64,000 bases of DNA. Source: Acidobacteriaceae bacterium. Lineage in GTDB: Bacteria > Acidobacteriota > Terriglobia > Terriglobales > Acidobacteriaceae. Of the stretch, positions 25,307 through 35,255 are shown in pieces. Under the pieces are notes generated by a model, which saw only the letters and a list, made by a program, of their open reading frames with translations, was not told the DNA's origin and did not search any database. Numbering within the stretch: position 1 is the stretch's first letter; every line of letters starts with the position of its first letter. The stretch is from NCBI GenBank assembly GCA_030041515.1, contig JASHNS010000039.1, positions 1 to 64,000 of the forward strand, in the 5' to 3' direction. The position numbers and the translations under genes were made by a program.

Positions 25307-26418
25307 CAGGACTCCGCCTCCGGCTGCTGCTGGGTCATGCAGTGAATGGCGCCCAGCCCCCAGATCAGGTCTCCGCAGTAAATGCCCACCACTTCGCGCG
25401 AGGGAAAAGCGTCGGCGAGAATGTTGAGCGCCTTGCGATCGACGGAGTGATTTAAGGTTGGCACGAGAACGCGCCCATTGGCAATGTAAAAGTTGGCATA
25501 ACTGGCCGGCAGCCGTTGTTTATCGAAGACTACCGGCTCCGGCATGGGCAGTTCAATCACCCGAAAGGGTTTGCCGTCGGGATTGCGCGCCGACCTGAGG
25601 CGGTCAAGGTTTTCCTGGAGGGGCAGGTAGTTTTCGTCGCCACGATTGCGCTCCACAGCAGCGACGATGGTGTTGGGGGCGACAAAGCGAGCGATATCGT
25701 CGACGTGGCCGTGCGTGTCGTCGCCGGCGATGCCGCGGTTGAGCCAGAGGACCTGCTCGACACCAAGGTAGTCGCGGAAGACGCGCTCCATCTGCGCGCG
25801 GCTGATGCCGGGATTGCGCGCCTGCACTTTGCTCAGCAGGCACTCCTCGGTGGTAACGAGGGTGCCCTGGCCGTCGACGTCGATGGAACCGCCCTCCAGC
25901 ACCACGCGATGCTGACCGCCGGGCGTCTCAACGCATGGCGTGCACTGCGGGAGGCGCAGCAGGTCGGCGACGCGGCCGGGAAGCTGATCGTCGTGGTGCC
26001 AATCAGGATACTTGGCCCAGGCGTTGAACTTCCAGTTCGTGATCGCGAGAGCGGGTTTGCTGTGCCCGAGAGCGTCCTTCTTCACGAAGATAGGGCCGGA
26101 GTCGCGCGTCCATACGCGATCGGTCTTCCAGACGTGGAAATGAACGCGGGAAAGGTTGGCGCCCACGCGCCGCAAGACGCCCTGAGCGCGCTTGCCAGCG
26201 GCCGCCGTGTTCACCAGGATATGCACATCCTCCGCGCGCGCCAGATGGCGCACAATCTCGGCGTAGACCCATGGAATGGGCAGCAGTTTGCCGGGCCAGT
26301 CCGTAGGATTGTGCGGCCAGGCGAGCCAGGTGGCGGCGTGCGGCTCCCACTCGGCGGGCATGCGGAAGCCGAGATCGCGCGGTGTGCCTGTGAACTGGGT
26401 AGCGTGCGTCTCCTTCAT
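25306..26418 (-). CDS. aguA: Agmatine deiminase
   Basis: Converts agmatine to N-carbamoylputrescine and ammonia. 370 residues of the peptidylarginine-deiminase fold. Motifs: WEPHAATWLAWPHNPTDWPG, VWTRDSGPIFV, VLEGGSIDVDGQGTLVTTEE, DDTHGHVDDIARFV, and the catalytic Cys360 in LGAIHCMTQQQP. Starts in a 4-base ATGA overlap with aguB and is followed by the coupled Imm53 gene. Middle step of the arginine to putrescine route encoded here. Confidence 0.95.
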
Positions 26419-27332
26419 TGCGCCTCGTCGTCGAGAAAGCGATTCACGATGGGCGCGTAGGCGTCGATGCGGCGGTCGCGCAGGAAGGGCCAGTTGCGGC
26501 GCGTGTCTTCCATCTGTTCCAGATCGATTTCTCCGATGAGGATTTCCTCGCGGTCGTGCGAGGCATTGGCGAGGACGCGGCCAAAAGGATCGGCGAGGAA
26601 CGATCCACCCCAGAACTCGAGCCCCGGGCCCTGCGCGCGGTTACCGCGGATGTCGCCGTGCTCGTGCCCTACGCGATTGACGGCCGCAACATAGACGCCG
26701 TTGGCAATAGCATGGGCTCGCTGGATGGTCTGCCATGCTTCATACTGCGCCACGCCGTATTCTTCCTTCTCATGCGGATGCCAGCCGATGGCCGTGGGAT
26801 AGAAGAGCACATTCGCTCCCTGGAGGGCGGTGATGCGGGCGCCCTCGGGATACCACTGGTCCCAGCAGACGAGCGCACCAATTTTGCCCTTCGACGTATC
26901 GAAGGCGCGGAAGCCGAGATCGCCAGGCGTGAAATAGAACTTCTCGTAGTAGAGCGGATCGTCTGGGATGTGCATCTTGCGGTAGATACCGGCGACGCGG
27001 CCGTCGCGCTCAAGAATGGCGGCGGTATTGTGGTAGAGGCCGGGGGCGCGGCGCTCGAAGAGCGAGGCAATGACGACCACGCCGGCCTCGCGGGCGATGG
27101 CGCCGAGTTTCTCCGTGCCGGGACCGGGGATGGGCTCGGCGAGATCGAAGAGAGCGATATCCTCCCGCTGGCAGAAATACTGGGCGCGGAAGAGCTCGGG
27201 CAGGCAGATGATGTCCGCGCCCTGGCGCGCGGCTTCGCGGACGCGGTCGGCGGCCTTCTCCAGGTTGGCGTCGGGATCGGGCCCGCAACTCATCTGGATG
27301 AGGCCCACGCGAAATGTTTTTTCAGACGGCAT
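26415..27332 (-). CDS. aguB: N-carbamoylputrescine amidase
   Basis: Hydrolyses N-carbamoylputrescine to putrescine. A nitrilase-superfamily enzyme of 305 residues with catalytic triad Glu46 (CLPELF), Lys119 (YRKMHIPDDP) and Cys156 (VCWDQWYPEGAR). IPDDPLYYEKFYFTPGD and GHEHGDIRG are typical of the plant/bacterial N-carbamoylputrescine subgroup. The ATG at 27330-27332 begins the conserved N-terminus; the frame is open further but unrelated. Confidence 0.93.
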   Translation of the reverse strand: MPSEKTFRVGLIQMSCGPDPDANLEKAADRVREAARQGADIICLPELFRAQYFCQREDIALFDLAEPIPGPGTEKLGAIAREAGVVVIASLFERRAPGLYHNTAAILERDGRVAGIYRKMHIPDDPLYYEKFYFTPGDLGFRAFDTSKGKIGALVCWDQWYPEGARITALQGANVLFYPTAIGWHPHEKEEYGVAQYEAWQTIQRAHAIANGVYVAAVNRVGHEHGDIRGNRAQGPGLEFWGGSFLADPFGRVLANASHDREEILIGEIDLEQMEDTRRNWPFLRDRRIDAYAPIVNRFLDDEAQ

Positions 27333-27417
27333 AGGGTGCTGCCAATTGTTCCTCGTTCCGTACCATGCGCGAACGGCGCAGGCCGCCAGGCCCACGCCGT
27401 GCTGGTTCCGGCGAACG

Positions 27418-27963
27418 CTACTCGAAAATCAGAATCGCTGCCGCGATCGTCGTGGTCCAGCGGCCGTGCTTGTCGCCGACGGCGGACTGCGTGACGTTAG
27501 CGGTGCGCACGATCTTGTTCGAGATGCGGTAGATCTCTTTTTTCTCGTCCCAGCTCTTGTCGGGGTCGAACTCGACGTCGAGGGTGGTGGCCAGCATCTC
27601 GGCGGCGAGTTCTTCGGCGTACTCACCGGCCTGCTCTTCGGTTTCGCCGAAGCTGTGGTGCTCGCTCAGGTAGCCGTAGGTATTGCGGTCGGCGGGAATG
27701 GCCACGCCGATGCTGGAGGCGACGAGGCGGTGGGGCTCGCGCGTGGAATTTTCCGCGACGACGGCAAAGACGACTTCGCCGGGGCTCAGATACTTCAGCC
27801 CTTCTTTGCGGCCGATCAGCTTTGCCTGCGGCGGAAAGATGGAGGAAACCCGCACCAGGTTCTGGGCGGCAATGCCGGCATCGCGCAGCGCCAGCTCAAA
27901 TGAGGTCAGTCTCTCTTTGTGTTTCCCAACGCCCTTGGTAAAGAACAGGCGGCGCGGGACCAT
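27418..27963 (-). CDS. pdaD: Pyruvoyl-dependent arginine decarboxylase
   Basis: Makes agmatine from arginine. 181 residues from the ATG at 27961-27963 (a TTG at 27975 is also possible). The proenzyme cleaves itself between two serines in [11 protein letters not shown] (Ser40-Ser41) to generate the pyruvoyl cofactor. The family start [17 protein letters not shown] and [20 protein letters not shown] are clear. Head of the pdaD-aguB-aguA putrescine route; 85 bases separate it from aguB. Confidence 0.93.
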   Translation of the reverse strand: MVPRRLFFTKGVGKHKERLTSFELALRDAGIAAQNLVRVSSIFPPQAKLIGRKEGLKYLSPGEVVFAVVAENSTREPHRLVASSIGVAIPADRNTYGYLSEHHSFGETEEQAGEYAEELAAEMLATTLDVEFDPDKSWDEKKEIYRISNKIVRTANVTQSAVGDKHGRWTTTIAAAILIFE

Positions 27964-28123
27964 GCTTTTTCCCAATGTTTGTGCTCCCTTCCGGTATCGG
28001 CTCGAACAGCGCAGTCCTAAGGATCGCGAACGGCATTGCGCCCAGGCAGAACTCCACCCCGATGAAAAGTATCACAGGCTGAGGGGTTGCGGGGGCTCTG
28101 AAGGTGCGAAATTTACGCTGTTT

Positions 28124-29053
28124 TCAATCATACGGCAGGCTGCCGCGGTGCGTTGCGGTTTCTGCGCCGCGGCGGCGGTACGGCTGGGTGGCAATGTCCA
28201 GGAATTCCTGGGCGGCGCGGGAAAGCTGGCGATCCTTGCGGAAGACGAGGGCCAGGTCCCGCGCCAGGCGGACGCCATCCAGAGAGAGAACGCTGAGCGA
28301 GCCGGCGCGCTCCTCCTCGGCGACGTTGGTGCGGGGCAAAAAGCCGAGGCCGAGGCCGACGCTGACATACCGCTTGAGCATTTCGCTGGATTCGACTTCC
28401 ATGGCCACGCGGGGACGGATTTCGTTCACGCGGAATAACTCGTCGAGCTGCTCGCGGCGGCGGCCGTGCGCGGGCAGCAGCAGGGGAAACTTCGCCGCCT
28501 CCTGAATTTTCACCGTGTCCCGGCCTGCCAGCGGATGCCCTTTCGGGGCGACCACGGCAAGCTCGTCGCGATGGATGGTTTCCACCGTGAGCCGCCCGTC
28601 ACGCACCGGCAGCGAGACGACGCCGAAGTCCGCCTCGCGATTGAGGACGTTTTCGAGCGTTTTGAGCCGCTCGGCGCGCACCACGTTGAGCATGACCCGC
28701 GGATACTGCCTGCGGAACTGCGCGAAGACCTGGGGCAGAACATACAAATGCGTGGCCTCGTTGGCGCTGATGCTGAGCTCACCGCGCGGGGAGCGCTCCT
28801 GCTCCGCAATGGCCAGCAGAATGTGGCGCTGGCGCTCCATGCAGGACTCAGCGAAGGGCTCGAAGAGCCGGCCGGCCGCCGTATAGGTGACTTTGCCGCC
28901 ATCGCGGTCGAAAAGCCGGACGCCGATTTCCTCTTCGAGGGAGCGAATCTGGGCGGAAATGGCGGGCTGCGTGCGCAGCAGCTTCTGCGCGGCGCGCGAG
29001 AAGCTCTTCAGCCGGCTGACCTCCAGAAAGGTCCGCAGTTGCTCGAAATCCAT
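28124..29053 (-). CDS. LysR-type transcriptional regulator
   Basis: 309 residues. The N-terminal winged helix is MDFEQLRTFLEVSRLKSFSR, then AAQKLLRTQPAISAQIRSL, then the linker helix and a periplasmic-binding-like effector domain from about residue 90. Its effector is unknown. Placed 160 bases upstream of pdaD on the same strand, so it could regulate the putrescine genes or be co-transcribed; LysR regulators more often face their targets, so the link is weak. Confidence 0.88.
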   Translation of the reverse strand: MDFEQLRTFLEVSRLKSFSRAAQKLLRTQPAISAQIRSLEEEIGVRLFDRDGGKVTYTAAGRLFEPFAESCMERQRHILLAIAEQERSPRGELSISANEATHLYVLPQVFAQFRRQYPRVMLNVVRAERLKTLENVLNREADFGVVSLPVRDGRLTVETIHRDELAVVAPKGHPLAGRDTVKIQEAAKFPLLLPAHGRRREQLDELFRVNEIRPRVAMEVESSEMLKRYVSVGLGLGFLPRTNVAEEERAGSLSVLSLDGVRLARDLALVFRKDRQLSRAAQEFLDIATQPYRRRGAETATHRGSLPYD

Positions 29054-29105
29054 GGCGTGTACTCAGAATAGCGCGATGCCGGACGATCGGAAGGCGCCTG
29101 GCAGA

Positions 29106-31064
29106 TTAGTTGGGGCCGGGAGAGACGGCTGGCGGGCGCGATTGCCGGGCCTGCGCCTGAAGCGACTGCGAGGTCTGTTCTTCTCGCTCCGCATCCGCGC
29201 TGCGGCCGACCGCCTGGTAAGCGCGGGCCAGCTCGCGATGACAGGCGGGGTTGCGGGACTCAAGACGGACGGCGGATTCAAGCTCAGGAACCGCCTGAGC
29301 GGGCCTGCCAGCGGTGAGGAATGCCTCGCCCAGTTCCAAATGCACGGAACCGATGTCCGGGTGGGCTTTCTCGAGCGCAGTCAGACGCTCGATGCCGGCT
29401 GCAATCTGGCCGGCCTTCACGAGGGAATCGGCATAGAAGAAGGCAACCTGCGGGGTGGAATCCATCTGCGCAGCGAGCGGCTGAAGCGTAGCCACGCAGG
29501 CGCGATAATGTTGCACCATATATTCGCTGATACCCAGCGCTACCCGCATGTCTTTGTCCTGGGGATGGGAGGTCAGATACATGCCAAGAGGCATGACAGC
29601 ATCGCCGAAACGCGCAGCGGCAAAAGCGGCGCGCCCCCAGTTGTAATTCAGCCCGGGCATCGAGGGATTCCATTCCGCGGCGCTCTGAAACCAGGAGGTG
29701 GCGGCGGAGAAGCTTTTAGCGGATGCCGCGATCACGCCCAGATTGTTGTAGCTGTCCGCAATGGCCGGAGCCATCTGCTGCTGAAATGCCGCCAGGCGCC
29801 GCACGGCCGCGGGATCGGCGCTGACCGTGGTGTCCCTGAGCGTGAGGGTGGTTGGAGAGCCGCCCATTCCCCCCTGACCCTGCATGCCGGTCAGGCGGTT
29901 CTTGTCGCGGGAGAGATCGCTCTGCATGAACATCCGGGCCATCTGCATCTGCGCGGCGGCGTCCTTCTGGTTACCCTCGCGCATGAGGATGCGGCCGAGC
30001 AGGTAATAGGCCTTCTGGATCTGATAGTGGTTGCGAGACGGGTCCGTGGTGAGCTGGATGGCCTGGCGCAGGGAATGTTCCGCCGCGGCCCACTGCTGCT
30101 GGTTGTACTGCATCTGGCCCTGGTAGAGCCAGGCGTCGGGGCTTTTCGGGTTGAGGGCGATCGCGCGGCTGAGGTATTTTGCCGCAGCGGGGTAGTTCTG
30201 CTGGACGACCGCCAGCTTGCCCAGCGCGGCATAGGTGAGGAAATCGTCGGGCGTGACGGCCAACTCGTCCTTCAGCTGTTGCTCGGCCAGGGGAACTTTG
30301 GAGGGTACGTTTTCTTCGAGGTACGTCGCGGCCAGGCAGTAGTGCGCTTCGGGAAAGTTGGGATCTTCGGCGAGGACCTTTTTGAATTCGACTTCGGCAC
30401 GCGGCTGGAAATCCGACTCGCCCCAGGCGCGCCCGAATTCCATGTGGATCTGCGGCGTATCGCCGTAAGTGGTTTCGAGCGAGGTGAACAGGCGTTCCGC
30501 ACACTTGTCGTCGTCCATGTCGAGGCAGGCGACGGCCAGGTTATACGCGTCGGAAAAGTCCGGCTTGAGGGCCATGGCCGCTTCCAGCTCGGTCCTGGCT
30601 TGCTGATCCTGGTTCATCCGGAGCAGGGTGCGGCCCAGGACCTCGTGCGCGGCGGCCAGGCCCGCGGGATTGCCGGCTTCTTCCTGGAGAAGCTGCTGCG
30701 CAAGAGTACGCGCGTGATCGAGGTCGCCGAAATCCATGGCGGTGCGGGCGTAATCGAGCCGCAGCTGGGGCGAATTGGGCTCCAGAGCGAGCGCCGTATC
30801 GAAATACGGAGCGGCTTTGGCGAAATCGCCCAGCTGCGTCTCGCCGAGCGCCAGTTCGGTGAGGGCGTCGCCAAGGAAGAGGCGATATTCGGCAGCGGCC
30901 TGATCGAGCTTGCCCTGGGACTGGAAATTCTGGGCTGCGTCGTAGTGGCGCTGAAGGATGGCGCCGACGTCGGGATGGCCGGCGCCTGGCGTCTGCGCCG
31001 TGACGGCGGAAAGAGCAGCCCCGAGAAGAAGAAAAGTTGCGGCGAATCGGCCCTGCATGGACAT
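29106..31064 (-). CDS. Secreted TPR-repeat protein
   Basis: 652 residues with a signal peptide (1-23, cut near AVTAQ). At least ten tetratricopeptide repeats cover most of the chain, e.g. EVEFKKVLAEDPNFPEAHYC, YLSRAIALNPKSPDAWLYQG and FQSAAEWNPSMPGLNYNWG. A Gly/Met-rich linker (LTGMQGQGGMGG) divides two TPR blocks. Presumably a periplasmic scaffold. It follows the TonB-dependent receptor gene but is separated from it by a strong terminator. Confidence 0.75.
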   Translation of the reverse strand: MSMQGRFAATFLLLGAALSAVTAQTPGAGHPDVGAILQRHYDAAQNFQSQGKLDQAAAEYRLFLGDALTELALGETQLGDFAKAAPYFDTALALEPNSPQLRLDYARTAMDFGDLDHARTLAQQLLQEEAGNPAGLAAAHEVLGRTLLRMNQDQQARTELEAAMALKPDFSDAYNLAVACLDMDDDKCAERLFTSLETTYGDTPQIHMEFGRAWGESDFQPRAEVEFKKVLAEDPNFPEAHYCLAATYLEENVPSKVPLAEQQLKDELAVTPDDFLTYAALGKLAVVQQNYPAAAKYLSRAIALNPKSPDAWLYQGQMQYNQQQWAAAEHSLRQAIQLTTDPSRNHYQIQKAYYLLGRILMREGNQKDAAAQMQMARMFMQSDLSRDKNRLTGMQGQGGMGGSPTTLTLRDTTVSADPAAVRRLAAFQQQMAPAIADSYNNLGVIAASAKSFSAATSWFQSAAEWNPSMPGLNYNWGRAAFAAARFGDAVMPLGMYLTSHPQDKDMRVALGISEYMVQHYRACVATLQPLAAQMDSTPQVAFFYADSLVKAGQIAAGIERLTALEKAHPDIGSVHLELGEAFLTAGRPAQAVPELESAVRLESRNPACHRELARAYQAVGRSADAEREEQTSQSLQAQARQSRPPAVSPGPN

Positions 31065-31158
31065 CAGCGTATCCAGTATCGACCTTACGGTTCGCGGCTG
31101 TCACGAGGAATCGCCTCACCAAAGCGGGTGAGCGCATGGCGTGGCAGCGGAGCGCGGC

Positions 31159-31190
31159 AAAAAAAGAAGGTGGCCGCGAACGGCCACCTT
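31159..31190 (-). terminator. Rho-independent terminator of the TonB-dependent receptor gene
   Basis: On the minus strand: AAGGTGGCCG, loop TTCG, CGGCCACCTT, then C and seven T (31159-31165). A perfect 10-bp stem closed by a UUCG tetraloop, 22 bases after the stop codon. Confidence 0.92.
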
Positions 31191-31211
31191 CCGGGTTGGG
31201 ATCGAGCCTGG

Positions 31212-34200
31212 TTAGAAGTTGTACTTGATGTTCAGCTCGAGGATTCTCTGCGTCGGGGTGCCGCTCTTCTCGTCCAGATAACCCGGGCTCGAAGAGTTGT
31301 GGCTATAGTCCGGCGTAATGGCGTGGGTAACATAGTCGACGTTATAGAACGGCGAGATCTGGTTACCGCTGCTCATCTGCGGGAGCGGGTGGTTCATCCA
31401 GTTGAAGGCCGAGATGCGGAACTGGACGTTCTGCTGCTCGTGGACGTTGAAGGTCTTGTAGAGCGCCAGATCGTTCTCCACATACTTGGCGTTGCCCATG
31501 AACGGGAAGTTCTGGCCGCCCTGCTGGCCGATCTGCGGAGCCGTGAAGCAGTTCATATTGAGGATCTGCTCCATGTGGTTTGCGCTCTTCAGGCCGGACT
31601 TCGGGTTGCAGGTGAGCGCGGGCAGGATGTCGAGACCGGCATCCGTGCCGTAGTAGGTGTTGGAGCCCAGACTGGTGCCGACGCCGTTGGCCGCCAGCGC
31701 CGCGGGCACATTGACGTACTCCAGGCCCATGCCGAAGTTGCCGGGAGCACCAGTCTCCTGCTGGAGGCTGCCGCCGCCCTGCAGCGAGGTGATGCCGGAG
31801 ATGGTCCAGCCGTTCACCGCACCGTCGACGATCCTGTTGGAGTGGAGCATATTGCCGAAGGTGTAGATGTAGTCGGAGTTGAAGAGCCACGGCCGATCGA
31901 CGTTCAGCACACCGTAGTCGTTCCGAAGGTTGAACGGGTCGACCTGGAAGGCCGCCGTGCCCAACTGCTTCTGCCAGGTGTAGTTGAAGTCGAAGACGAA
32001 GTGGCCGGAGCGTTTCGTCCACGACGCCTGGAGGGCGTTGTAGTTGGAGTAGGAGATCATCGAGTCCATGGTGACCGAATTGGCGCCATACTCGACGTTG
32101 TACGGATGATAGTCGGCTTCATTGTTCCCCGATGGAAGCCCATTTAGCTGGGTTCCGAGGTTTTCCGGGTTCTGCGAGATGACGCCAGTCACCGGGTCGG
32201 GTTGGAAGAAGGCCCCGATGGGAACCTTGTTCTGGTTGGCAATTCCGGCGAAGCTGGAGCCGTTGCTCGACTCGCCATTGTCGTCCATCTGGCTGCTGCT
32301 GCTGCCGACGTAAGCGATGTCGAAGAGCGAGTTCCACGGCAACTGCTGGTCGATGGTCAGGTTCCAGCTATAGGTGAGCGGGATGCCGTAGTCGGTAGGA
32401 TTAAGGCCCTCCTCACCGCCGCTGATGCCCGGCGTGCAAGTCGCCCCAGTCTCAGTCTTCGAGCTGACAGGGTTGCAGAACGTGGCGGTTCCTGCCACGC
32501 CCGCAGGAGCGAGGCCCAGCGACTGCCCGAGCGGCGTGTTGATGAAGCCGACCTCGCCTTCGGTGATGAACTTCTGGCTCGGCAGATTGTACGACTGGAT
32601 ATTCGTCGCCGTCTGAAGACTGGCGGCAAGATCGTTATACTGGTCGGCCCAGCGATAGGCGCCCCAGCCGCCGCGCACCATCGTCCTGCCAGTGCCGAAG
32701 ACGTCATAGGAGATGCCGAAGCGCGGCGAGAGGAAGAAGAGACGGTTCGGGAATCCGCTGAGCGGAACGCCCGAGTCGATACCGTGCCAGTAGTAGCCCG
32801 GTTCGGCTTTCCCCGCATAGTAGTCGGAGGCAACACGGTTCGCGTAGAAGACGGCCATGCCGTTGCCGGTGCGGTCGTACCAGTGGCCGACATGCTCGAA
32901 GCGCGCGCCGATTTCCACCGTCACGCGGCGACCGACCTTCCAGTTGTCGTTCAGGTAGCTTGCGATGGTCTGGTAGGCCATGTCGCTGTTGGGCGACTTA
33001 TTCGCCTCGCTGTAGCTGGGGACCACGCCCATGACAAAGTTCGCCGTCGGGTTGTTGGGCGAACCGATAGCGTAGCCCAGGAATGGATCGGTGTGAATGG
33101 TGCCGCCTGCGCTGAACGTGTTGAAGATGCCGTTCATCTGCTGGCCGCCGCCCTGGTAGTTCAGGGTGTTCTGCGTGAAGAAGCCCACCTTGAGGGTGTG
33201 CGGGCCGATGACCTTGGTGAGGTTGTCGGCGAAGGCCGGAACTTCCTTGCGGACCTGATAGATGCCCGAAGGCTCGTAATCATCGCCCTGGGAGAAGTCC
33301 GGTGCAATGTACTGGGTGTAGGAGTTGTTATACGCGGGAGCCAATTTCGATCCCGGCTTGAACACCTCGCCGTAGCCGGCGCCGGTGGGATAGCCGAGCG
33401 TACTGCGCCAGGCGCCCTGGGTGTTGGCCGGCTCGTTGGGCAGGTTGCCTTCGCCCCAGCTGGCGATCAGCTCGTTGGTCAGGGTGGGGCCGAACTCGTG
33501 AATCAGGTGACCCGCCGCCGTCTTCGTGTAGGAGTACTGATACAGTCCGCCGCCCGGATAGGGGATGGAGTCGCCCGGCGTCCAGTAGATGTGGGCGCCA
33601 TTGCCCTGATCGAGGGAAGAGCTGTATTCCTGCTGGTACGAAATGTAGGCCTGGGTCCTGTCGGTCCAGTGCCAGTCGACGCGAGCGCGCCATACCCATC
33701 CGTTGACGTGATTGATGATGGGCTCGTAGTAGTTGTAGTGGCCAGGAGTCGTGACGGGGTTGGACCATCCAGCCGCCGGATTGGGCGTTCCGTCCGAGTT
33801 GTAGACCTTCGGCCAGAAGCTGGACAGCGGTCCGGAAGCCGGGCTGATATCAGAGGCTGGAATCTTATTACCGGTCTGGCCAGCCGCGGCCGGGATGAGA
33901 GCAGCCTGATCCGGCGTGACCGTGCCTGTCAGATCGTTGCACCAGTGCCCGGTGTCGGACGACTGGAAAGATCCCGCAGGGGTGTTGTAGAAGCAGACGG
34001 ATTGATTGGCCGCGTTGTCGGAGGTGAAGTCACCCGCCATCATGGCCGGAGTCGGAATGTAGGATTCGAGGATGTTGGCGTTGCCCTGGTTCTGCAGCCA
34101 GCGCTCGTAGCCGCCCCAGAAGAAGAGCTTCTTGTGGGTCTTGGGCACCGGTCCGCCGACGTTGCCGCCGGGATAGTAATAGGCCGCTCCCGCCTTCGGA

Positions 34201-35129
34201 TGGCCGCCGTTGTTGTCCAGCCAGTCGTTGGCGTTCAGCACGTCGTTACGGGCGTCGAAATATCCTTCGCCGTGGTACTGGTCGCCGCCGGAACGGCTGA
34301 TGGTGGAGACCACCACCGGGCCGAATTCCTGATCCGCGCCGAAGTCGGAGGTCAGGACGCTGACTTCCTGGGTCATTTCCGGGGTCACGGTGCCGATGGA
34401 GCCGCCCATGTCGCCTGGGTCGATGACGTCGACGCCGTCGGAGAGGAGGCTTTGCGGACCGCGGTACTCAGCGCCGCTGATATTCAGTCCGTTGCCGACC
34501 GCGCTGGTCTGCGCCGTCACGGTAATGGCGCTGAACGAAGGACCGTTGCTGGTGCCGTTCGGGGTTTCGACCACGCCTGGGAGCACCTTGAGCAGTTCGG
34601 TGACGTCGCGGCCCTGGAGGTCGATGTTCTGAATATCGCTGTAGTCGAGCACGTCGGAACGCGAGCCGGTGCTCATGGGAATCATTTGCGTGATGGCCTG
34701 CACGGTCACGGTCTGGCTGGCGCTGCCGACCGCGAGCTCCAGGGGCGGCATTTCTTTGGTGTCGCCGGCGTTCAGGACCACCCCGGTCAGTTCCTTAGGG
34801 GCGAATCCCTTGGCGATGGCGCGGATCGTGTAGGTGCCGGGGATCAGAGACGGGAATGTATACAGACCGGAGCTGGTGCTGACCGTATCGATCTGGGTAT
34901 GCGTCGCGTCGTTGATCAGGGTGACGGTCGCGCCAGGGATGACAGCCGCCGTTGTATCTTCTACCGTGCCGGAGACCGTCGCCGTGGTCTGGGCCTGCAT
35001 CCGGGTGGGGGTCCCCAGGCACAGCAGCATGAATACGGCCGGCAGGATGCCCAACAGCAGGCGGCTTCTCCCGCGCAGAACGCCGGTGAGGCTGATCACC
35101 GGCTGAGCTAGCCTTAGCTTCTTAGTCAC
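31212..35129 (-). CDS. Oar-like TonB-dependent receptor with carboxypeptidase-regulatory domain
   Basis: 1305 residues. A long signal peptide (RSRLLLGILPAVFMLLCLG, cut near MQAQ, about residue 46) is followed by a CarboxypepD_reg domain (ATVSGTVEDTTAAVIPGATV to GTYTIRAIAKGFAP), a plug domain (IDLQGRDVTELLKVLPGVVE, LLSDGVDVIDPGDMGG) and a ~1000-residue beta-barrel ending in an aromatic ILELNIKYNF, as outer-membrane proteins do. This size class is hugely expanded in Acidobacteria and thought to import plant oligosaccharides or other large solutes; the ligand is unknown. The GTG start at 35127-35129 has AGGAGG with ideal spacing. Own promoter, leader hairpin and terminator. Confidence 0.93.
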   Translation of the reverse strand: MTKKLRLAQPVISLTGVLRGRSRLLLGILPAVFMLLCLGTPTRMQAQTTATVSGTVEDTTAAVIPGATVTLINDATHTQIDTVSTSSGLYTFPSLIPGTYTIRAIAKGFAPKELTGVVLNAGDTKEMPPLELAVGSASQTVTVQAITQMIPMSTGSRSDVLDYSDIQNIDLQGRDVTELLKVLPGVVETPNGTSNGPSFSAITVTAQTSAVGNGLNISGAEYRGPQSLLSDGVDVIDPGDMGGSIGTVTPEMTQEVSVLTSDFGADQEFGPVVVSTISRSGGDQYHGEGYFDARNDVLNANDWLDNNGGHPKAGAAYYYPGGNVGGPVPKTHKKLFFWGGYERWLQNQGNANILESYIPTPAMMAGDFTSDNAANQSVCFYNTPAGSFQSSDTGHWCNDLTGTVTPDQAALIPAAAGQTGNKIPASDISPASGPLSSFWPKVYNSDGTPNPAAGWSNPVTTPGHYNYYEPIINHVNGWVWRARVDWHWTDRTQAYISYQQEYSSSLDQGNGAHIYWTPGDSIPYPGGGLYQYSYTKTAAGHLIHEFGPTLTNELIASWGEGNLPNEPANTQGAWRSTLGYPTGAGYGEVFKPGSKLAPAYNNSYTQYIAPDFSQGDDYEPSGIYQVRKEVPAFADNLTKVIGPHTLKVGFFTQNTLNYQGGGQQMNGIFNTFSAGGTIHTDPFLGYAIGSPNNPTANFVMGVVPSYSEANKSPNSDMAYQTIASYLNDNWKVGRRVTVEIGARFEHVGHWYDRTGNGMAVFYANRVASDYYAGKAEPGYYWHGIDSGVPLSGFPNRLFFLSPRFGISYDVFGTGRTMVRGGWGAYRWADQYNDLAASLQTATNIQSYNLPSQKFITEGEVGFINTPLGQSLGLAPAGVAGTATFCNPVSSKTETGATCTPGISGGEEGLNPTDYGIPLTYSWNLTIDQQLPWNSLFDIAYVGSSSSQMDDNGESSNGSSFAGIANQNKVPIGAFFQPDPVTGVISQNPENLGTQLNGLPSGNNEADYHPYNVEYGANSVTMDSMISYSNYNALQASWTKRSGHFVFDFNYTWQKQLGTAAFQVDPFNLRNDYGVLNVDRPWLFNSDYIYTFGNMLHSNRIVDGAVNGWTISGITSLQGGGSLQQETGAPGNFGMGLEYVNVPAALAANGVGTSLGSNTYYGTDAGLDILPALTCNPKSGLKSANHMEQILNMNCFTAPQIGQQGGQNFPFMGNAKYVENDLALYKTFNVHEQQNVQFRISAFNWMNHPLPQMSSGNQISPFYNVDYVTHAITPDYSHNSSSPGYLDEKSGTPTQRILELNIKYNF

Positions 35130-35162
35130 AATTCCTCCTGAAATAAGTGCTCGTGCCAATCG

Positions 35163-35196
35163 GGAACCGACAAATACACTCTGCAAAATCGGTTCC
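35163..35196 (-). promoter_or_regulatory. Inverted repeat in the receptor 5' leader
   Basis: GGAACCGA (35163-35170) and TCGGTTCC (35189-35196) form a perfect 8-bp inverted repeat with an 18-base spacer, between the predicted start of transcription and the ribosome-binding site. It could be an operator or an RNA hairpin. Confidence 0.5.
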
Positions 35197-35227
35197 GCAA
35201 GTACTTCTAGTTATGTGCGCCGCCAAC

Positions 35228-35255
35228 TATATACGGCTGAATTCTCCACAGTCAA
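35228..35255 (-). promoter_or_regulatory. Sigma-70-like promoter of the TonB-dependent receptor gene
   Basis: On the minus strand TTGACT (35250-35255), a 16-base spacer and TATATA (35228-35233). It implies a leader of about 90 bases before the GTG at 35129. Confidence 0.55.

Noticed and set aside
28887-32147. A very long plus-strand open frame (over 1000 codons) opposite the LysR, TPR and receptor genes
   Set aside because: It mirrors three well-supported minus-strand genes; in high-GC DNA the antisense frame rarely meets stops. Its translation has no domain pattern and is His/Arg/Gly-rich.
32202-35111. 969-codon plus-strand frame opposite the TonB-dependent receptor
   Set aside because: Shadow of the receptor gene; no recognisable protein features.
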